DNA of 64,000 nt from Hofstenia miamia. Its lineage: Eukaryota > Xenacoelomorpha > Acoela > Hofsteniidae. Position 1 is the first letter of the stretch. Each line of letters starts with the position of its first letter. Of the stretch, positions 11,001 to 24,599 are shown in pieces. The stretch covers positions 990,203 to 1,054,202 of the forward strand of contig CABFPE010000100.1 of assembly GCA_900660155.1 (NCBI GenBank), in the 5' to 3' direction. The notes under the pieces were generated by a model. The model was given only the letters and a program-made list of their open reading frames with translations, was not told the origin of the DNA and ran no database searches. A program made the position numbers and the translations under genes.

Positions 11001-14000
11001 CAAGTTATGTTTATTTGGCTGTGATGCTGATTTCATGATATATATATATATATATATATATAAATATTAGATTTGGTATAAGCTGAATACCGACGGTAAC
11101 ACTAAGGTATACGGAATTTCACAGAAGCTTGTTGAAAGGATTTTCGTCAAAAATAGGGTTTGGAATAACATTATTGAAATTCAAAAAATTGAAATATGCT
11201 TTGGAAACACTATTTCAGTTGTGTGGGCAGGTGAATGTCTTTCACTTTTTTCGATTGGAGCCGTCAGTGTTGATAAGTTTAAAGGTAAATATTCTCCAAG
11301 TCACTTTGCTCAGCAAAGGTACCCTAACTTTCTGACTGTACCAGTACGTAAAAACGTCTTTTTTCATAGAAATTTTCCCCCAATTAAGAAACTAAACTGT
11401 GGTCTTCGCAGAAGCATTTCGTAAAGGCTGTGCTTGCGTGCACCTTTTTTAGCTGCTGTCGGCCCCTCACTTAGGACATTTTTCTGCTCGATGACCTTGG
11501 TGATTGGGGTGGCGCTGCTGCCTTTCCCAGGCATTTGGAATCCATAAATTTAATAATAGCGTCCTTGTATTTTCTCAGAATACCGTTTTACTAAAAAATT
11601 ATACCGGTTGTAAAAGTACGATATTTCCAAAAGTAAATAACACTAGTAACGGTACGGAATATATATACCGAAAAAAATCTTTAAATTTGATAAAATATAC
11701 CGATTTTTGATAAGAAAAATTTATTAGAATCTTGAGAATTATATCTTTCAATTGTTACTGTGATTTTACGATTCAACAGCTAGAATAAGACTAAAAGACA
11801 CTGTAAAACTTATCTTACTTTGTAAGTTAACGAAATAGTAAGCCAATTAAGTTATGTCATTAATGTGTATAGCTTCAATTGCACACAATAACATAATTCT
11901 AGAATTCTAGTTTTAGCTAAGTCTATAGTCTAAAGAAATGATCATTAAATTACACGCTTGTTGCCATCTAATAGTTCCATAAACAACACAGAACTTTAAA
12001 TTTCAAATATTGATATTTTCTCACCATATTTTTAGAAATTTGTTTCTACAACAAAATTCATAGAATAAATAAACTAAATGCTTATAGTGATATGTAATTT
12101 TTGCAATTTTATGGTAGATCTATTCTAAGAAATTGGAACTATTGACTCTATTATTGACTTTTATAATAACATTTGCATGTATGATTCATACATGACCCTA
12201 AACAATCACTCAGAAAAATTGTTTTAAAAGGAGAGGTGTTTAAATATTAAGGAGCTTTAAAATTTTTATGCGTTATGCTAAATTCAATGATGGTATTTTT
12301 TATTTAGGAAATCCTTGAGAAATCTTTAGTAAACATATAATTAATGCTTTTTCATAAGCAGTTTCAATATGCAACTTTGTAATTCAGAATATTTCATCAA
12401 AGAACAGTTTCGGTTTAACTGAGCAATTCGTACGAATCAATTGACAACATAGTAAATGCATATAATATGCCTACATCTATATTCAGTAAGTTATTCAATT
12501 GTAATCTGATGTCTAATGAAAAAACTATTTACTCATTATTATCAAAAATAATTTTATAGTGTTCTACAATTTTCTTGTAGTTGTCCATTATACATGAAGC
12601 GTTCAGGCCAAATATGTTTAAGCAAATAGCTTTTCAATTTTCACATCCAGGTTTATAATTTTTCAAATTTTTGCAAAATTGTATCAAGTTTTAAGATAAT
12701 TAAAGTACTAGACAACGACAAAGGCGTTTGTTTTGAAAAAAAATTATCAAAGTTCAATCCATGTTACAACAAATAATACTACAACAGGCTTTTATATATT
12801 ATAATATATTACATTATAAGTAGCAGGCATAATCGTTTTTCATAGTATGCATAGAACCAATGACCATTCAAAAACCACATTTTATCAACTATAGTAGGTA
12901 ATATAAACAAGGAACTCATAGCTAGTTACAATAAATGTTATTCTCTTAAAACAGGCAAAATATGAATCAATATATATATATATATACAGTATAAAGTAAA
13001 TTGAATGTGCATAAACTTTTCTTGTTCTTTATATTTATTCCTTATGATGTCGCCCACTATAAATATTATTTAAATATTTGTTTTTGATTAAACCTAAAAT
13101 ACATTTTTTTTTGAAGGTGTATTGGAAATAAAGTCCAATTGACTCTCATTATTACTCAAAAACTTCTAAATTAGTGTTGAAGTTGAGTAAAAATTATTAT
13201 TATACAAATTTAAGTGTTCGCGTTACAATTGATAAGTAGAAATATTTACTTTGCAGAAAAATTGGCGCTAAGAAATTTTTGGATTTCCACATACTTAGCT
13301 CCAAATATTGGGATATATACATATTTTTGGTTCAAAAATATTTCTGAGTTGTAAGACTTGATAATTTTTCATCAAATGATTTGATTAATAATCGATAATT
13401 TTTTAGAAAAATCTACATCAAAGCTACTCAATCCTACCAGCTATTGTATGTTTCATTGAACTGAAGATTTATGGTAGGGTTAATAGTAAAATTCTTGCAA
13501 TAATTTCAATATCATTACAATAGTATATCATTATTTACTAAGTGTTTTATTAAATGAAAATTCTCCTGGACAAACTACCAAATTGAATAGAAAATATCGT
13601 ATGAACAACTGCATTTTACAGTGCACAGTATGTATTAAAAAGTTAATCCTTGCATATGCTTCGTAATGCCTAGGCTGTAAACATTTACTTGCGGAACCAA
13701 TTTATTAATTGAAATGTAATGCTTGCCAGAAATGCAACTGAACAATCGTATTTTTAATGTATATGAAATCATTGATTTAAAAATTTAAAAAATTGTTGCA
13801 TTTTAGAAAAGTTTAATTCTTGTTGATATGGAACCAGTTCTAATTTTCAATGGAAAAGGGATGTTTTGCAATGATAAAACCACGTTTAATTTAATCGATT
13901 CATCGCTTGTGAATAAGGTCTTCTTTCTTCTTGTATTGTAAATTCACTTACTTGGCCAGAGTAAGATTTAGTCAGACCTATATAAGCATAGAACACTGTT

Positions 14001-14930
14001 CTTGTCTCTCTTGCTTTAAATTGCCTTACCTTGTGTAGTGTACTATAAATTTGACATATATGCATGTGAGGACAGTTAATTGTCATATTAAAGATTTGGC
14101 ATTGTTTTCGATATTGATGAAAATGAAATTACACTCAAGGATTTCCCCTTGTAATGTCTAATTCGCGTGGAATAGCCCGACTTTGACAGGTTAAGCCAAA
14201 TTGTCATAAGATTTCATGGAAAAAATTCAATTATATAAGAAATTGATTATATAATTTAATTCATTCAATTAATTAGTTGCGATTACAATTGTTGTAGAAT
14301 CACTTTTCGTTCAACCCCTTCAGTGCAATATTCATGTATATAATATTGAAATATCCTCAACTATCGTGATAATGTGACGCTTGAATCAGTCGCATGCTTA
14401 CATTTATCACATGAACGACCATGCTTGTGCTTAACAACTTTAGATAAATATACCAGTAGGGAACAGGTTGCGTTCTTTTACCCAACCCGATCCGTCGAAC
14501 GGTACCCGTGACGCTCACCGTCTAGAACTGATATGTGACCCAACCCGAACAAAGAAATATTGCTAGTATAATAATCACAAAATGCTTTAACAAAAATAAA
14601 AAAAGACAAAAATAATAAAAATCAATTAGCCTTTTAGAATTTTTAGAATGTTTTATATCCAAATTCTTTCCTTAAATCCGTTAGTGTTTTTATACCCTAA
14701 CTATCACAAATTACTCACGACCAACCCAGTTAAATTTTCACCCCATCCTCGGGGTGAGTGGTCTGATTAGCTTCCTACCCTGAAATATACGGTAGATATA
14801 ATTATTAGTGTACATACAATTTATGATCTGCATAATGAAATTGAGATTAGCTACACTTTTACACAATGCATATAGTAAGCGACATTAGTTGTCAACAGCT
14901 TATTCAACAGATGATACATAAAGTATACAA
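11001..14930. other. Long gene-free region
   Basis: AT-rich DNA without a supported gene. It contains TA microsatellites (about 11039-11062 and 12970-12986), a patch with repeated cggtata / taccg words (about 11075-11705) that may be a decayed non-autonomous transposon, and another CpG-containing patch with aacccaacccga words (about 14455-14560 and 14720-14760). Short ORFs here show no domain. Confidence 0.5.
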
Positions 14931-15029
14931 AAATAAAATTATGAAAATAAATCCGAAGAAAGGCAGAAAAAACAAGGGAGGAATTGAGAAAAATAAAAGG
15001 AATTAATGTAAAAAAAATCGTGTAAATTT

Positions 15030-15527
15030 TTGCCTAAGCTTAAGTTATCGAATATACCAATATACGAAGATATTGAAGATATAAACAACTTCAACAAGCT
15101 TTACCATTCCAATCCTGTTCTAAAAATTGTTTGCACTGAGGAATTAACTGTTATTTTTTCTAACGTAAATAATCTCAAAAGATGTAAAGACGTGATTATC
15201 AAAGTTTCGCTTAAACTAAGAAATACAATGATAAACAGCAAAATTCGATATGGTTTAAGTATCATCCATATAATTGATCATCACTACATAAGAATGTGCA
15301 GTTCATGTGGAGGCTATGGTCATCCTACAAAGACTTGTAAATATGATGCTATTTGTTGCATGTATTGCATAGAAAACCGCAATTACAAAAATTGTCCAAA
15401 CAAAGATACAAAGAACATTCAGAAATGCATTAATTGTTTAAGATCAAAAATTAAAAACTCCCAAGTTCATAATGTATTTAATCCACACTGCCCAATATAC
15501 CAAATACTAAAAAAATATTTTGATTAA
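15030..15527 (+). CDS. LINE-A ORF1 (gag-like nucleic-acid binding protein, C-terminal part)
   Basis: The 165-codon frame begins MPKLKLSNIPIYEDI, a phrase closely matched by LPKLIITNIPIYEA in the LINE at 63.9 kb, so this is the interior of a longer ORF1 and the listed start is probably not native. After an RRM-like middle, cysteine motifs follow: CSSCGGYGHPTKTC (C-x2-C-x4-H-x4-C), CCMYCIENRNYKNC and CINCL...HCP. Three knuckles are typical of Jockey-like ORF1 proteins that coat the element RNA. Confidence 0.85.
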   Translation: MPKLKLSNIPIYEDIEDINNFNKLYHSNPVLKIVCTEELTVIFSNVNNLKRCKDVIIKVSLKLRNTMINSKIRYGLSIIHIIDHHYIRMCSSCGGYGHPTKTCKYDAICCMYCIENRNYKNCPNKDTKNIQKCINCLRSKIKNSQVHNVFNPHCPIYQILKKYFD

Positions 15528-15589
15528 AAAAAATTTTTATGAATAATAATTCACGATGTCTTTCAATTAATGATTTAGAAAGCACATTA

Positions 15590-16280
15590 TTACACATCAA
15601 ACAAAGTCCTAAATACATTAATTTTCAATGTATTCGAAACAAATTTGAAAAATTACATGATCTAATGGAAAACTTCCATTTCTGGAATCACAGAAACATG
15701 GTTGAAATACAATGATACAATACCAATTTGTAAAGAAGATTTCAAAATATTCAGAAAAGATAGAAATCTAAACAAATCTGACAAACTTAGAGGTGGTGGG
15801 GTTTTATTATTAGTACCCAAGAAAATTTCGCCGAAACTAAGAATCGATATAAATAATAGTAATCAAAATTTTGAAAACTTATAGATAGTACTAAAAACAA
15901 ACCACGAAATAATTTTAGTCAATATTAGTTATTGTAATAGAAAACAAGCATTTATTAAATATCAAGAAATTTTACACGAAGAACTTTCCATGGCTTACAA
16001 TGAAAGAAAGAAGATCATAATAATGGGAAATTATAACCAAAACTATTTAAATCAAAACGAATGTAATAATATTCACGGCCTAATAGATATTTTTAACATG
16101 GACGTATTAAATAAAACTACATCAACTCACATAAGCAGTAGAAATTCATCATTAATTGATTACATAATATGTGATGCTTCTGAAATATCGAATTATGAAA
16201 CGTTTGTCTTAGATGGTCTATTGGCTAATCATTTAATTACCTGCAGCATGTTCACCAAAAACGAAGTAAATGTTTCTTGA
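15590..16280 (+). pseudogene. LINE-A endonuclease domain (broken)
   Basis: Frames give a NFQCIRNKFEKLHDLM start, a region matching I-T-E-T-W-L, RGGGVLLLVPKKI (the G-G-G-V block of LINE endonucleases), then KIIIMGNYNQNYLN (the catalytic G-D-x-N block, with D replaced by N at its second position) and SSLIDYIICDASE before NHLITC (the position of the S-D-H motif, altered). Key residues are degraded, so the nuclease would be dead. Confidence 0.75.
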
Positions 16281-16639
16281 AACAAAGCAATAATATTTTT
16301 ATTCATTCAACTAAGCATTATCAGAGAAGCAATTTATTGATAGACTTGCTAAATCTAAACTGGACATGTTTATATAACTTTCAATCAATTGATGAAAAGT
16401 TAGAATTTATAACTGGCTATGCTTTACGACAAACATTGTCCAATAACTAAAATTAAGAAACAAGATAAAACTCTATTTGTAAAGTGGAAGATATGGATTT
16501 CAAAATAAACTAAACAGTTAGTTAAAGAAAAGCATAAGCAAACTATTGTAAAAATAGATGTCCAGAAAATCTCAAAAAATACAAGAAATTAAGAAATACT
16601 GTATCTAATAAATTAAAATACGAGCTTAACGAATTTTTG

Positions 16640-17244
16640 ACACGATCTTTTAATGATGGAAGGAATGTAGCAAGAAAATGGCTATACATCAATGAAGTTA
16701 TGAAAGAAAAAATTAACAAAGATATCAAATGTCTAGTTAGCAATGAAGGAAAAATCTTTGAAAAAAGCATTGAAATTGCAAATATTATGAATGAACACTT
16801 TGTGAAACTTGGTAAATTTCAAGATGAAGATTCTATTAAAGAAATTACTAAATTCAATTACCATCATAACATAAATTTGAAACACTCATCTTTTAAATTT
16901 AAATATGTTTCACTTCATGATTTTTGTAAATGCTCATAAATGATAAAAACAAGTAAATCAAAAGGCACAAGTTACTATCCTCTATGGTTCTTAAAACACG
17001 CTCTATATGTATTAGCAAGACCATTATGTGATTTTTTCAATGAATGTATTTACCATTCCTATTTCCCTAAACAATAAAAATGGCTGAAGTTATTCCCATT
17101 TTTAAAAAGGGCAATAATGAGAAAACAGAGAATTACCGTCCAATATCTATTCTCTCAGGAATAAGCAAAATTTTTGAAAAACTCATATATAAACAATTAA
17201 CGGTTTACATTGAAGAGAATAAACTTTTAAGCAAACACTTCAAT
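16640..17244 (+). pseudogene. LINE-A reverse transcriptase, 5' part
   Basis: Frames at 16637-16939 and 17080-17244 give the pre-polymerase region (SNEGKIFEKSIEIANIMNEH) and then AEVIPIFKKGN...NYRPISILSGISKIFEKLI, the standard I-P-I-x-K-K...N-Y-R-P-I-S motif. The frame is cut at the Q-F codon pair by an inserted LINE. Confidence 0.85.
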
Positions 17245-18544
17245 AGCTATTTATTCGTTTGTTTGTGCACATTGATGTTCTATACAATATATACAAATAT
17301 AGATACAAAATGTGCAAACTACAAACTAAGCTACAAAATAATAAATTTAAAACAATTAAAAAAACACACAACACTATTTACAAATTAAAAGAATTAAGAT
17401 TTGCTGGATTTAATACTTCGCCATACATTTAATTTTTTAGATGATCCCAGTAAATACTGTTCAGCAAAGAGATTTTGTTTCAACAAGCGTTTAAAGGACT
17501 TTATATTGGGAGTACAGCGGATGTTAGGATCTAGATTATTCCAGCGTGTACAGGCATTTACAAAGAAAGAGCAACTCCCTTATCTATTTCTAGATAACAT
17601 TCTGCTGAAACATTTGCTGCCTCTCTTATGGTAGTTAATGTAATTATCAAAGAATAATGTGCTTGTAGTTAGCTTTTCTATGTATTTATACAGAGTTATT
17701 AGACTAATGTAAATTGTGAAGTATTTTGGTGACAACATTTTAATTTCATTGAGCATTCTACCCGTCACTTGTCTACCAATGCCATACATTGCTGTTAATG
17801 ACCAGTTGAACACTGTATTTATGCGCTCTGATAATTCTGTGCTTATGTTGATAGTTTCTGGTTACTAGAGCATCTATTAAAGTCTTGTTTTTAGTGATAT
17901 TTTTTATCTGGCGAATACTCTGGATACCTGCTACCATTTTACCAAGTTTGCTTTTAACAAACAACTTGAAGTTGAGATTTCTATCAATCTCAACACCCAG
18001 GTACTTAATTTCATTTGACTGGAATTTCTGGCGCCTCATTACCTGTGCTCAATTTTATATTCCTTGCAAGATCTCTGGATTCATTTGGAGAAAACACCGT
18101 AAACTGCGTCTTTTACTAGTTCAAATTTAATTTATGCTGTTGAAGATATCTCTTAATGTTCATGTGATGAGATTGTAAATATTGTGTTGCTATGATTGGA
18201 CTACTATGATTTGTTATTATACATATATCGCAAGCATATTGAATTATATTGCAATTTCTTACATATTTACAGAGATCATTTATGAACATGTTAAAAAGAA
18301 TAGGCTCAAGTACTGAACCTTGGGGTACTCCTTTGTCTGTGGTTACAAAATTTGAATATATGTTATTTACTTTGACACGCTGTTGTCTACAACTTAAGAA
18401 ACTTTGCAGCAATTTTCTACTTAGCTCATTAAATACATATCTTTGTAATTTCTGATCTAATATATGAAAATGTAGGCTGTCAAATGCTTTGCTCAGATCA
18501 ATCAAAGCTACACTACTGCTAAGACCGTTATTTAAGTTAAACAG
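17245..18544 (-). mobile_element. LINE-B: 5'-truncated LINE inserted antisense in LINE-A
   Basis: Flanked by CAAT on both sides (17241-17244 and 18545-18548). Minus-strand frames give a polymerase that starts abruptly just before motif A: VALIDLSKAFDSLHF, then [20 protein letters not shown] (motif B) and a decayed motif C (YACDIC in place of Y-A-D-D). Next come IKYLGVEIDRNLNFK and a C-terminal RWNNLDPNIR region near 17540. The abrupt 5' end is the usual mark of incomplete reverse transcription. With the insert removed, the LINE-A codons around it read QFCFRKGLST, so the junction is exact. Confidence 0.88.
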
Positions 18545-18548
18545 CAAT

Positions 18549-19745
18549 TCTGTTTTAGAAAAGGATTATCAACAAAGTATGCACTAATTGAAACAATAGA
18601 TGACAGGCGTAAAAAATTAGACAAAGAAGTAAAAGTTTATATTGCTTCACTATATATATCAAAGGCCTTTAATTCAGTTAATCATGATTTACTATTTAAA
18701 AAACTAAGAACAAAATATATTTTTAGTAATTCATCAATCCAATTTTTGAAATCATATATATTTGTCACAACACGTGAAAGTAAACAATCTATCGTCAAAA
18801 CACCTATTGATGAATAATGGAGTGCCACAAGGATCAGTTTTAGGGCCACTATTATTCAATCTATATGTAAATGATATTCCTATCTTCATTGAATGCAAAT
18901 TCATTTAATTTGCAGACGATAATTTATTATATACATCCAAAATAAAGATTTTACAAGAACATATAACCAAAGTAAAGAAATTTTATGAACAGAATATAAT
19001 TAAATATTTAGAAAACTACATTTATGATTATAAAGAATAAAAATGGAAAAAGTGAACCATTAGAATCAATATATGTTGAAAAAATATCATTTATGAAACT
19101 AAGAAAATTAAATATCTTGGTATTGAAATTGACAATGAAATTAAATTTACAGATCAGATAAATGCAACTACGAAGAAAATGCTCTATGGAGTTAAATTGC
19201 TAACTAATATTCAACAGATATTACCAATATAGTGGAGAATTATATTACTAAGAGCTCTTATACTGTCAAATTTTTTAAATTATTTTTTATCTACCAATGT
19301 TATCAAGAAAATATTTAAAAAACTTATAGAAGTTTTTAATTGGGCAATTAATACAATCTGTAGTAAAAACGATCAAATTAAAATATTAGAAAAACATAAT
19401 ATTGAATGATTAGAGTACTTATTAACATTAAATTGCCTCTTACTATTTTGGAAAAGACCTTCAGTAGAATTACAGAAAAATATACACAAACGTACCAAGA
19501 CTTATCACAAAATCAAATTTAAAAAGAAAATCTTTGAAAAATCATTTATCAATTTTACAATTCATTTATGGAACAAACTCTATCCAGATATTAAAGATGA
19601 ACGAAGTTTCAATAAATTTAAAAAATGAGTAAAAATCTCACTAAAACGAAGAAGATCCAACTACTTATCAAATTATAGGATAAAATCAATAAACTATAAC
19701 AAAGCTATTGAGCAATGAAAACCAATTTATATCCTCAAGGACAAA
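18549..19745 (+). pseudogene. LINE-A reverse transcriptase, 3' part and C terminus
   Basis: Resumes with CFRKGLSTKYALIETIDDRR, SLYISKAFNSVNHDLLFKKL (motif A), [20 protein letters not shown] (motif B) and FADDNLLYTS (motif C, both aspartates kept), then the thumb region and a C-terminal HLWNKLYPDIKDERSFNKFK. Several stops interrupt it. Confidence 0.85.
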
Positions 19746-20143
19746 CTTTTGATATATATATATTTATAATCAGGCACATATCCATGAGCTGCCTTCCAAG
19801 TTATTAGGGCCATATTATATAAAATCATATGCCTCTGAGTAGTCAATTCAAGGAAACCCTTAATGTATTACTCTAAAACCAGTTGAACATTCAAATGTCA
19901 ATTTTGAAAATCAACAAGATATCATTTTTTGAAAGAACCAACAATGTCTTGTTGAACTATTATCTCGTTGCCTAACATTTTGCTCAATATTTTTTATGTT
20001 TTGAAGTTATTGCATTTCTGTTAGAAGATTATTCTAGAGTTGATAGATTTTTTTGCTGACAATGACTAATTCCACACTGTAATTGGTTTTGCTATTCTTT
20101 AAGATTTAATTGCAACTATTGTTTTTTACATAACTCTCTAATT

Positions 20144-20312
20144 CATTAGTTCTCAACATTTTTATGATAAGTGAGTAATTAATGAAAATTTTGATTTATT
20201 CAATGAGATCCCTATAGTTGATGTTGTTCAACTACTGTCAATTTTGTGTGTGTGGATTCCCAAATCTACATTGACTCCTAGAGTCCATGTGGACCCCAGT
20301 TGAGAACTGCTG
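20144..20312. mobile_element. hAT-type MITE, 169 bp
   Basis: The left end CATTAGTTCTCAACATTTT and, read inward from the right, CAGCAGTTCTCAACTGGGG share the CAxxxGTTCTCAAC pattern typical of Charlie-like hAT termini. Flanking 8-mers CTCTAATT (20136-20143) and GTCTAAGT (20313-20320) match at 6 of 8, fitting an aged 8-bp target duplication. No coding capacity. Confidence 0.8.
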
Positions 20313-22195
20313 GTCTAAGTCAATAAAATTTAGGCTTTTGTTATTTAATTTTTGCCAATAGCAGATTTAGTTATTTCAGTGTCTGTTCACCACCTTGCTA
20401 AGAGAAATCTATTCCCTGCAGAAGACAACTTATTCTACTTCATTAGTGGAGGCAAACAAACATTTGCATAATTAATATAGCATTAAAACACAAAAGCTTG
20501 AAATAATGTATGAATCTTCAAAGTGGAATTTTCAAAAGTCATTTCATCGCTGAAGAAATGCTTGCTTGAAAGTCAAGAACAGCTTTGAGATGCTTAGAAA
20601 CAGATTTTCTCTCATTGAGTTTAAATTTCAAATCTATTAAAGTGTGAAATTATATTTCTCTGTTTGTTAGAGGTTATTTCTTAAGGTACTACTGTAAAAA
20701 TTAATGGCTTTGCTTCAAATATATATATTTCAATTATTTTTTGTTACAAATTTATAGTATATTTGAAAAAATGACATAGTGCTCAATAATGAGATCGAAA
20801 AGATGGAAATGATTAAATTTTTACACTGTCTGCTCCAAGTTGAAGACTCCACGAAAATTATTCAGTTTATGCAGTCCAATGATTAAGATCTGGCAATGAA
20901 AGGGCCATTGTACCGTATATTTGATTATCAGGTCTTCTGTAACAAATGTTCAATCACAAAAGTTTCTGCATCATATCATTTCTAGGATTGTACTTTTATT
21001 GTAGATTAAATTTCTCCTCTTCATTGAAAATAATGCCCCCAGCGTGTTAATGGGCTGTGGAAGATAAGATTTTAGCTTGGTATTGATGTTTCTTGCGGTT
21101 TACTAAACAGCTTTATTAATTAGAGTTAAATGTCAAAAAGTGTTAGTGATTCAAATTCAAATGTAACCTATAATATAATTTTGATGTTCAGTAGATAAAT
21201 GTTCTTACTGGGTTGAAAGCACTTTGGCAAAAGATTTTTCATAAAGAATATTTTGTGTGCTGGAGAAATAATGAATGGTTGAGCTTGAATTTCAAAAATC
21301 TGCTTATAAAATTATCTTGGTTAGAGGAAAATGCAAAGAAATTACATATTGATATCATGTAAGTATAAACAGTAACATTAATTTTGAATGACTAGAGTAG
21401 AGAATATTCAATTATGAATGAGTGAGAAGATAGATGCAATGAGGAAGAGCATTTTCTAAAAATAAAATATCTCTGTCATTGAGTCCTGAGTTTGATTTAA
21501 AAGTCTATATCACAAAGACTATTGTAAATCATAAAACTTATATAACACAATAGTATCACTAATTGAAACTGCAATCTGTCAAAATAGATAGATACTAACT
21601 GACAAGCCACTAATACTTTTATCAATGTACTTGGAATTAGAATTTCACACTGAAATTTGATCCAACAACAAGATTCACAAGAATCTACAAAATTATCAGT
21701 CTTGATAGTAACCTGGCAAATATAGCCTATCTTGTCAAATTTATAGCTTTCATTGCAGTTCTGCTAATATGTAATGCAATTAATATGCAGTATATATGTT
21801 TAAATGTTTTTCATAATCTTTGCTACTAAACTGTTTCACAAAATAAGACATTGCCTAGCTTTTTGTCTTTACCTTAGTTTCAAATTTATAACCTGTTAAA
21901 AATAGCCTCAAATAAAACAGTTAATGAGAAATTTTAGAAAGAAGTCAGCTTACTGAACTATTTAAAATTAATGATTATGAGAAATATTAACAAACTCAAT
22001 AAAAATTTAATTTCTCAGCAGCAAATATTACTGTAAGCATTTGTTTTATATTTATATGTAGATTTGCTTTATATTGTCTGAATTTTCTACTTTCAAAATA
22101 CAAATATTTGCCAATCGTCTCCAAGATGGCTCATATTGTTGCCTTTGATGTAATAAAAGTAATTGTTTCATCATTAGGCAAAGTTAGGTTTGCCA

Positions 22196-23120
22196 TTCCA
22201 GGTTTTTCCTTTAACTTATTAAAATGGACGTCCTGCTGATTATTCTAAAATTGAAGTGATTTTGCTCTAACAAAATTCTGAAGAGGCAAACTTAAAGCAT
22301 GAAATTTGTGAAAATATTATCTGTACCAGTCAGGCTACAATATGTGTTTTGCCTGCCATGCCTAAAATTTAGCCTTAGTTAACCCAAAATATATTGAAGA
22401 AATACCTAATGAGAAACTCTGTTCTCTTAAATTCTCAATATTGTTTATATCTTATATCTTGCTGAATGAAGAATTTTGCAGTCTAGGACAGTCTTGTGTG
22501 GAGTAAAGAATGAATCAATTCCAGGAATAACAACAATTTACAGTTATTAATATTTGTATCTTCCAAAATTCATTTACATATAGACATATGGAAAAAATAT
22601 AGAAAGATTATATTAAGCAATCAATACATTTAAAATATTTATCAGTGTGTAAAGTTTNTTCCAGGTTTTTCCTTTAACTTATTAAAATGGACGTCCTGCT
22701 GATTATTCTAAAATTGAAGTGATTTTGCTCTAACAAAATTCTGAAGAGGCAAACTTAAAGCATGAAATTTGTGAAAATATTATCTGTACCAGTCAGGCTA
22801 CAATATGTGTTTTGCCTGCCATGCCTAAAATTTAGCCTTAGTTAACCCAAAATATATTGAAGAAATACCTAATGAGAAACTCTGTTCTCTTAAATTCTCA
22901 ATATTGTTTATATCTTATATCTTGCTGAATGAAGAATTTTGCAGTCTAGGACAGTCTTGTGTGGAGTAAAGAATGAATCAATTCCAGGAATAACAACAAT
23001 TTACAGTTATTAATATTTGTATCTTCCAAAATTCATTTACATATAGACATATGGAAAAAATATAGAAAGATTATATTAAGCAATCAATACATTTAATATA
23101 TTTATCAGTGTGTAAAGTTT
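22196..23120. repeat. Tandem 461-bp duplication around a single N
   Basis: 22196-22657 and 22659-23120 are nearly identical (one clear difference near the end), with the only N at 22658 between them. Probably overlapping contig ends left unmerged. Confidence 0.9.
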
Positions 23121-24342
23121 CAACCAGAGATGAGCATGGCCTGGGGTAAGGTGTTGATAAAAATGTGAATACCAAATTTTTGGATTTTATATGAAATCAA
23201 TTTTAATGATTTGGCAATTATTTCCAAAAGTTTGACAAGCATTTCAAAGATTTCCTAAACTTTGCAAATTTTGTAGGATGATTTTATACATTTTTAAAAA
23301 TATATCACATATTAGACAATACATCACATCCACCAAACATAACTATTTAATGTACCACAAAATCAGTTGACAGAACAGCTTGCATAGTATACATAACTGT
23401 GTGTACAGTTAGTAAGTTGAACCCATACTCTCTCAGTTGTGGTTTAAGGCACATTATAGCTTTACATCAAGATATGATCATGTTTCACAATGAAATTAGG
23501 AATAATTCACTGTTTCCTCAAATGACACTACATGTTGCTTATGATGACTAAATTCTGGGTAGTAACTGCAACAGTTATCCCTTTAGTAGTCTTTATATCT
23601 CTTCTATCATTTTTAGCATGTTCTTTATTCCAACTTTTGACTTCAGCATATTTCTTCTATTTTTGTGATTTATACATCACTTTTTTATATTTGTTTCTTG
23701 ATAAAAATGTACAAATACCTCTTGCAAGGAGTGGTGACTCATTGCTTCATCAAAACCTAGTGAAGCATAGTGTAAACATTGTCTCTTGACATCTTATCTA
23801 GTTCAGATGCTACTGCACTTATTAGGGTTATCACCTCTACTCACTTTGTGACATCAGAAGCACTTGGACATGCTCTCCACCACCCCAAGTTGCCTGTGCC
23901 AGAAAACAATGCATAAAGCAGTGGTGGGTTCATTCCTGAGATCTTTTTCTTTATCTTATGTATTGGTTAGTTTATCAGTAATCCTTTCTCAAAAAGATCT
24001 AAAAGAGTACTTTTTCCATTATTAAATATTCATTCCAAGGTTTTCTCCAGCTATCAACTTGGATCTCACAGCTTTATATTGCTGTCAATATGCTGTGCTA
24101 TGACTGAGTTCACAAGGGATAATCTGGGAAAGATTAATATGGATAAATCAGAACAATATAAAATTGAACTCCAGTAAATCCACATAATATGTATATTAGA
24201 AATCCAAGAATAAAACCATGCATAGATCAACAATATATTCTTCTTTAGCTATAGCCAGGGTTTATATTTAAAACAAACAATGATATTTGAAGCATCTCAG
24301 ACCATAATACAACAATAATTGAAAATTTATGAAATGTGAATA

Positions 24343-24385
24343 CATATATATATATATATTTATTTATACATATATTTATACATAT
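24343..24385. repeat. TA-rich microsatellite
   Basis: Interrupted TA/TATT run followed by a short TG run, just upstream of LINE-C. Confidence 0.8.
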
Positions 24386-24599
24386 ATATGTGTATGTGTC
24401 TGTGTGTAGTGGAAGAACATTGATGAAATATCTCAAAGAAGATGTAACTCAAATAGGATAGACTGGAACAATTTCATTAAATGAAAGTCTTGCAAATAGA
24501 TCAAGAAGATCAACAGAATCAATGAGGAACATACCCATTTTTGATACAATTGATAAAGATCCACCAGAAATCCCATTAAGCATTGTTTCCCATCTATTA

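Larger units (their letters stand above)
14935..19745 (+). mobile_element. LINE-A: non-LTR retrotransposon with zinc-knuckle ORF1, interrupted by another LINE
   Basis: Two plus-strand parts (14935-17244 and 18545-19745) are separated by an opposite-strand insertion. The parts read ORF1 with zinc knuckles, an apurinic-type endonuclease, a reverse transcriptase and a C-terminal HLWNKLYP-type region near 19560, ending in a short TA microsatellite. This layout is that of Jockey/CR1-type LINEs. Many stops and shifts are present. It still contains ordinary numbers of CpG, unlike the related LINE-C at 24.5 kb. Confidence 0.88.
19746..24470. other. Gene-free region at the left of the CpG desert
   Basis: No coding region is supported. 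It holds a hAT MITE (20144-20312) and a tandem duplication around an N (22196-23120). I count about ten CpG between 19.75 and 23.1 kb and none from 23.1 to 24.47 kb. Confidence 0.6.

Noticed and set aside
23532-23789. 85-codon hydrophobic ORF in the CpG desert
   Set aside because: No start context, no family, and T-rich DNA produces such hydrophobic frames by chance.
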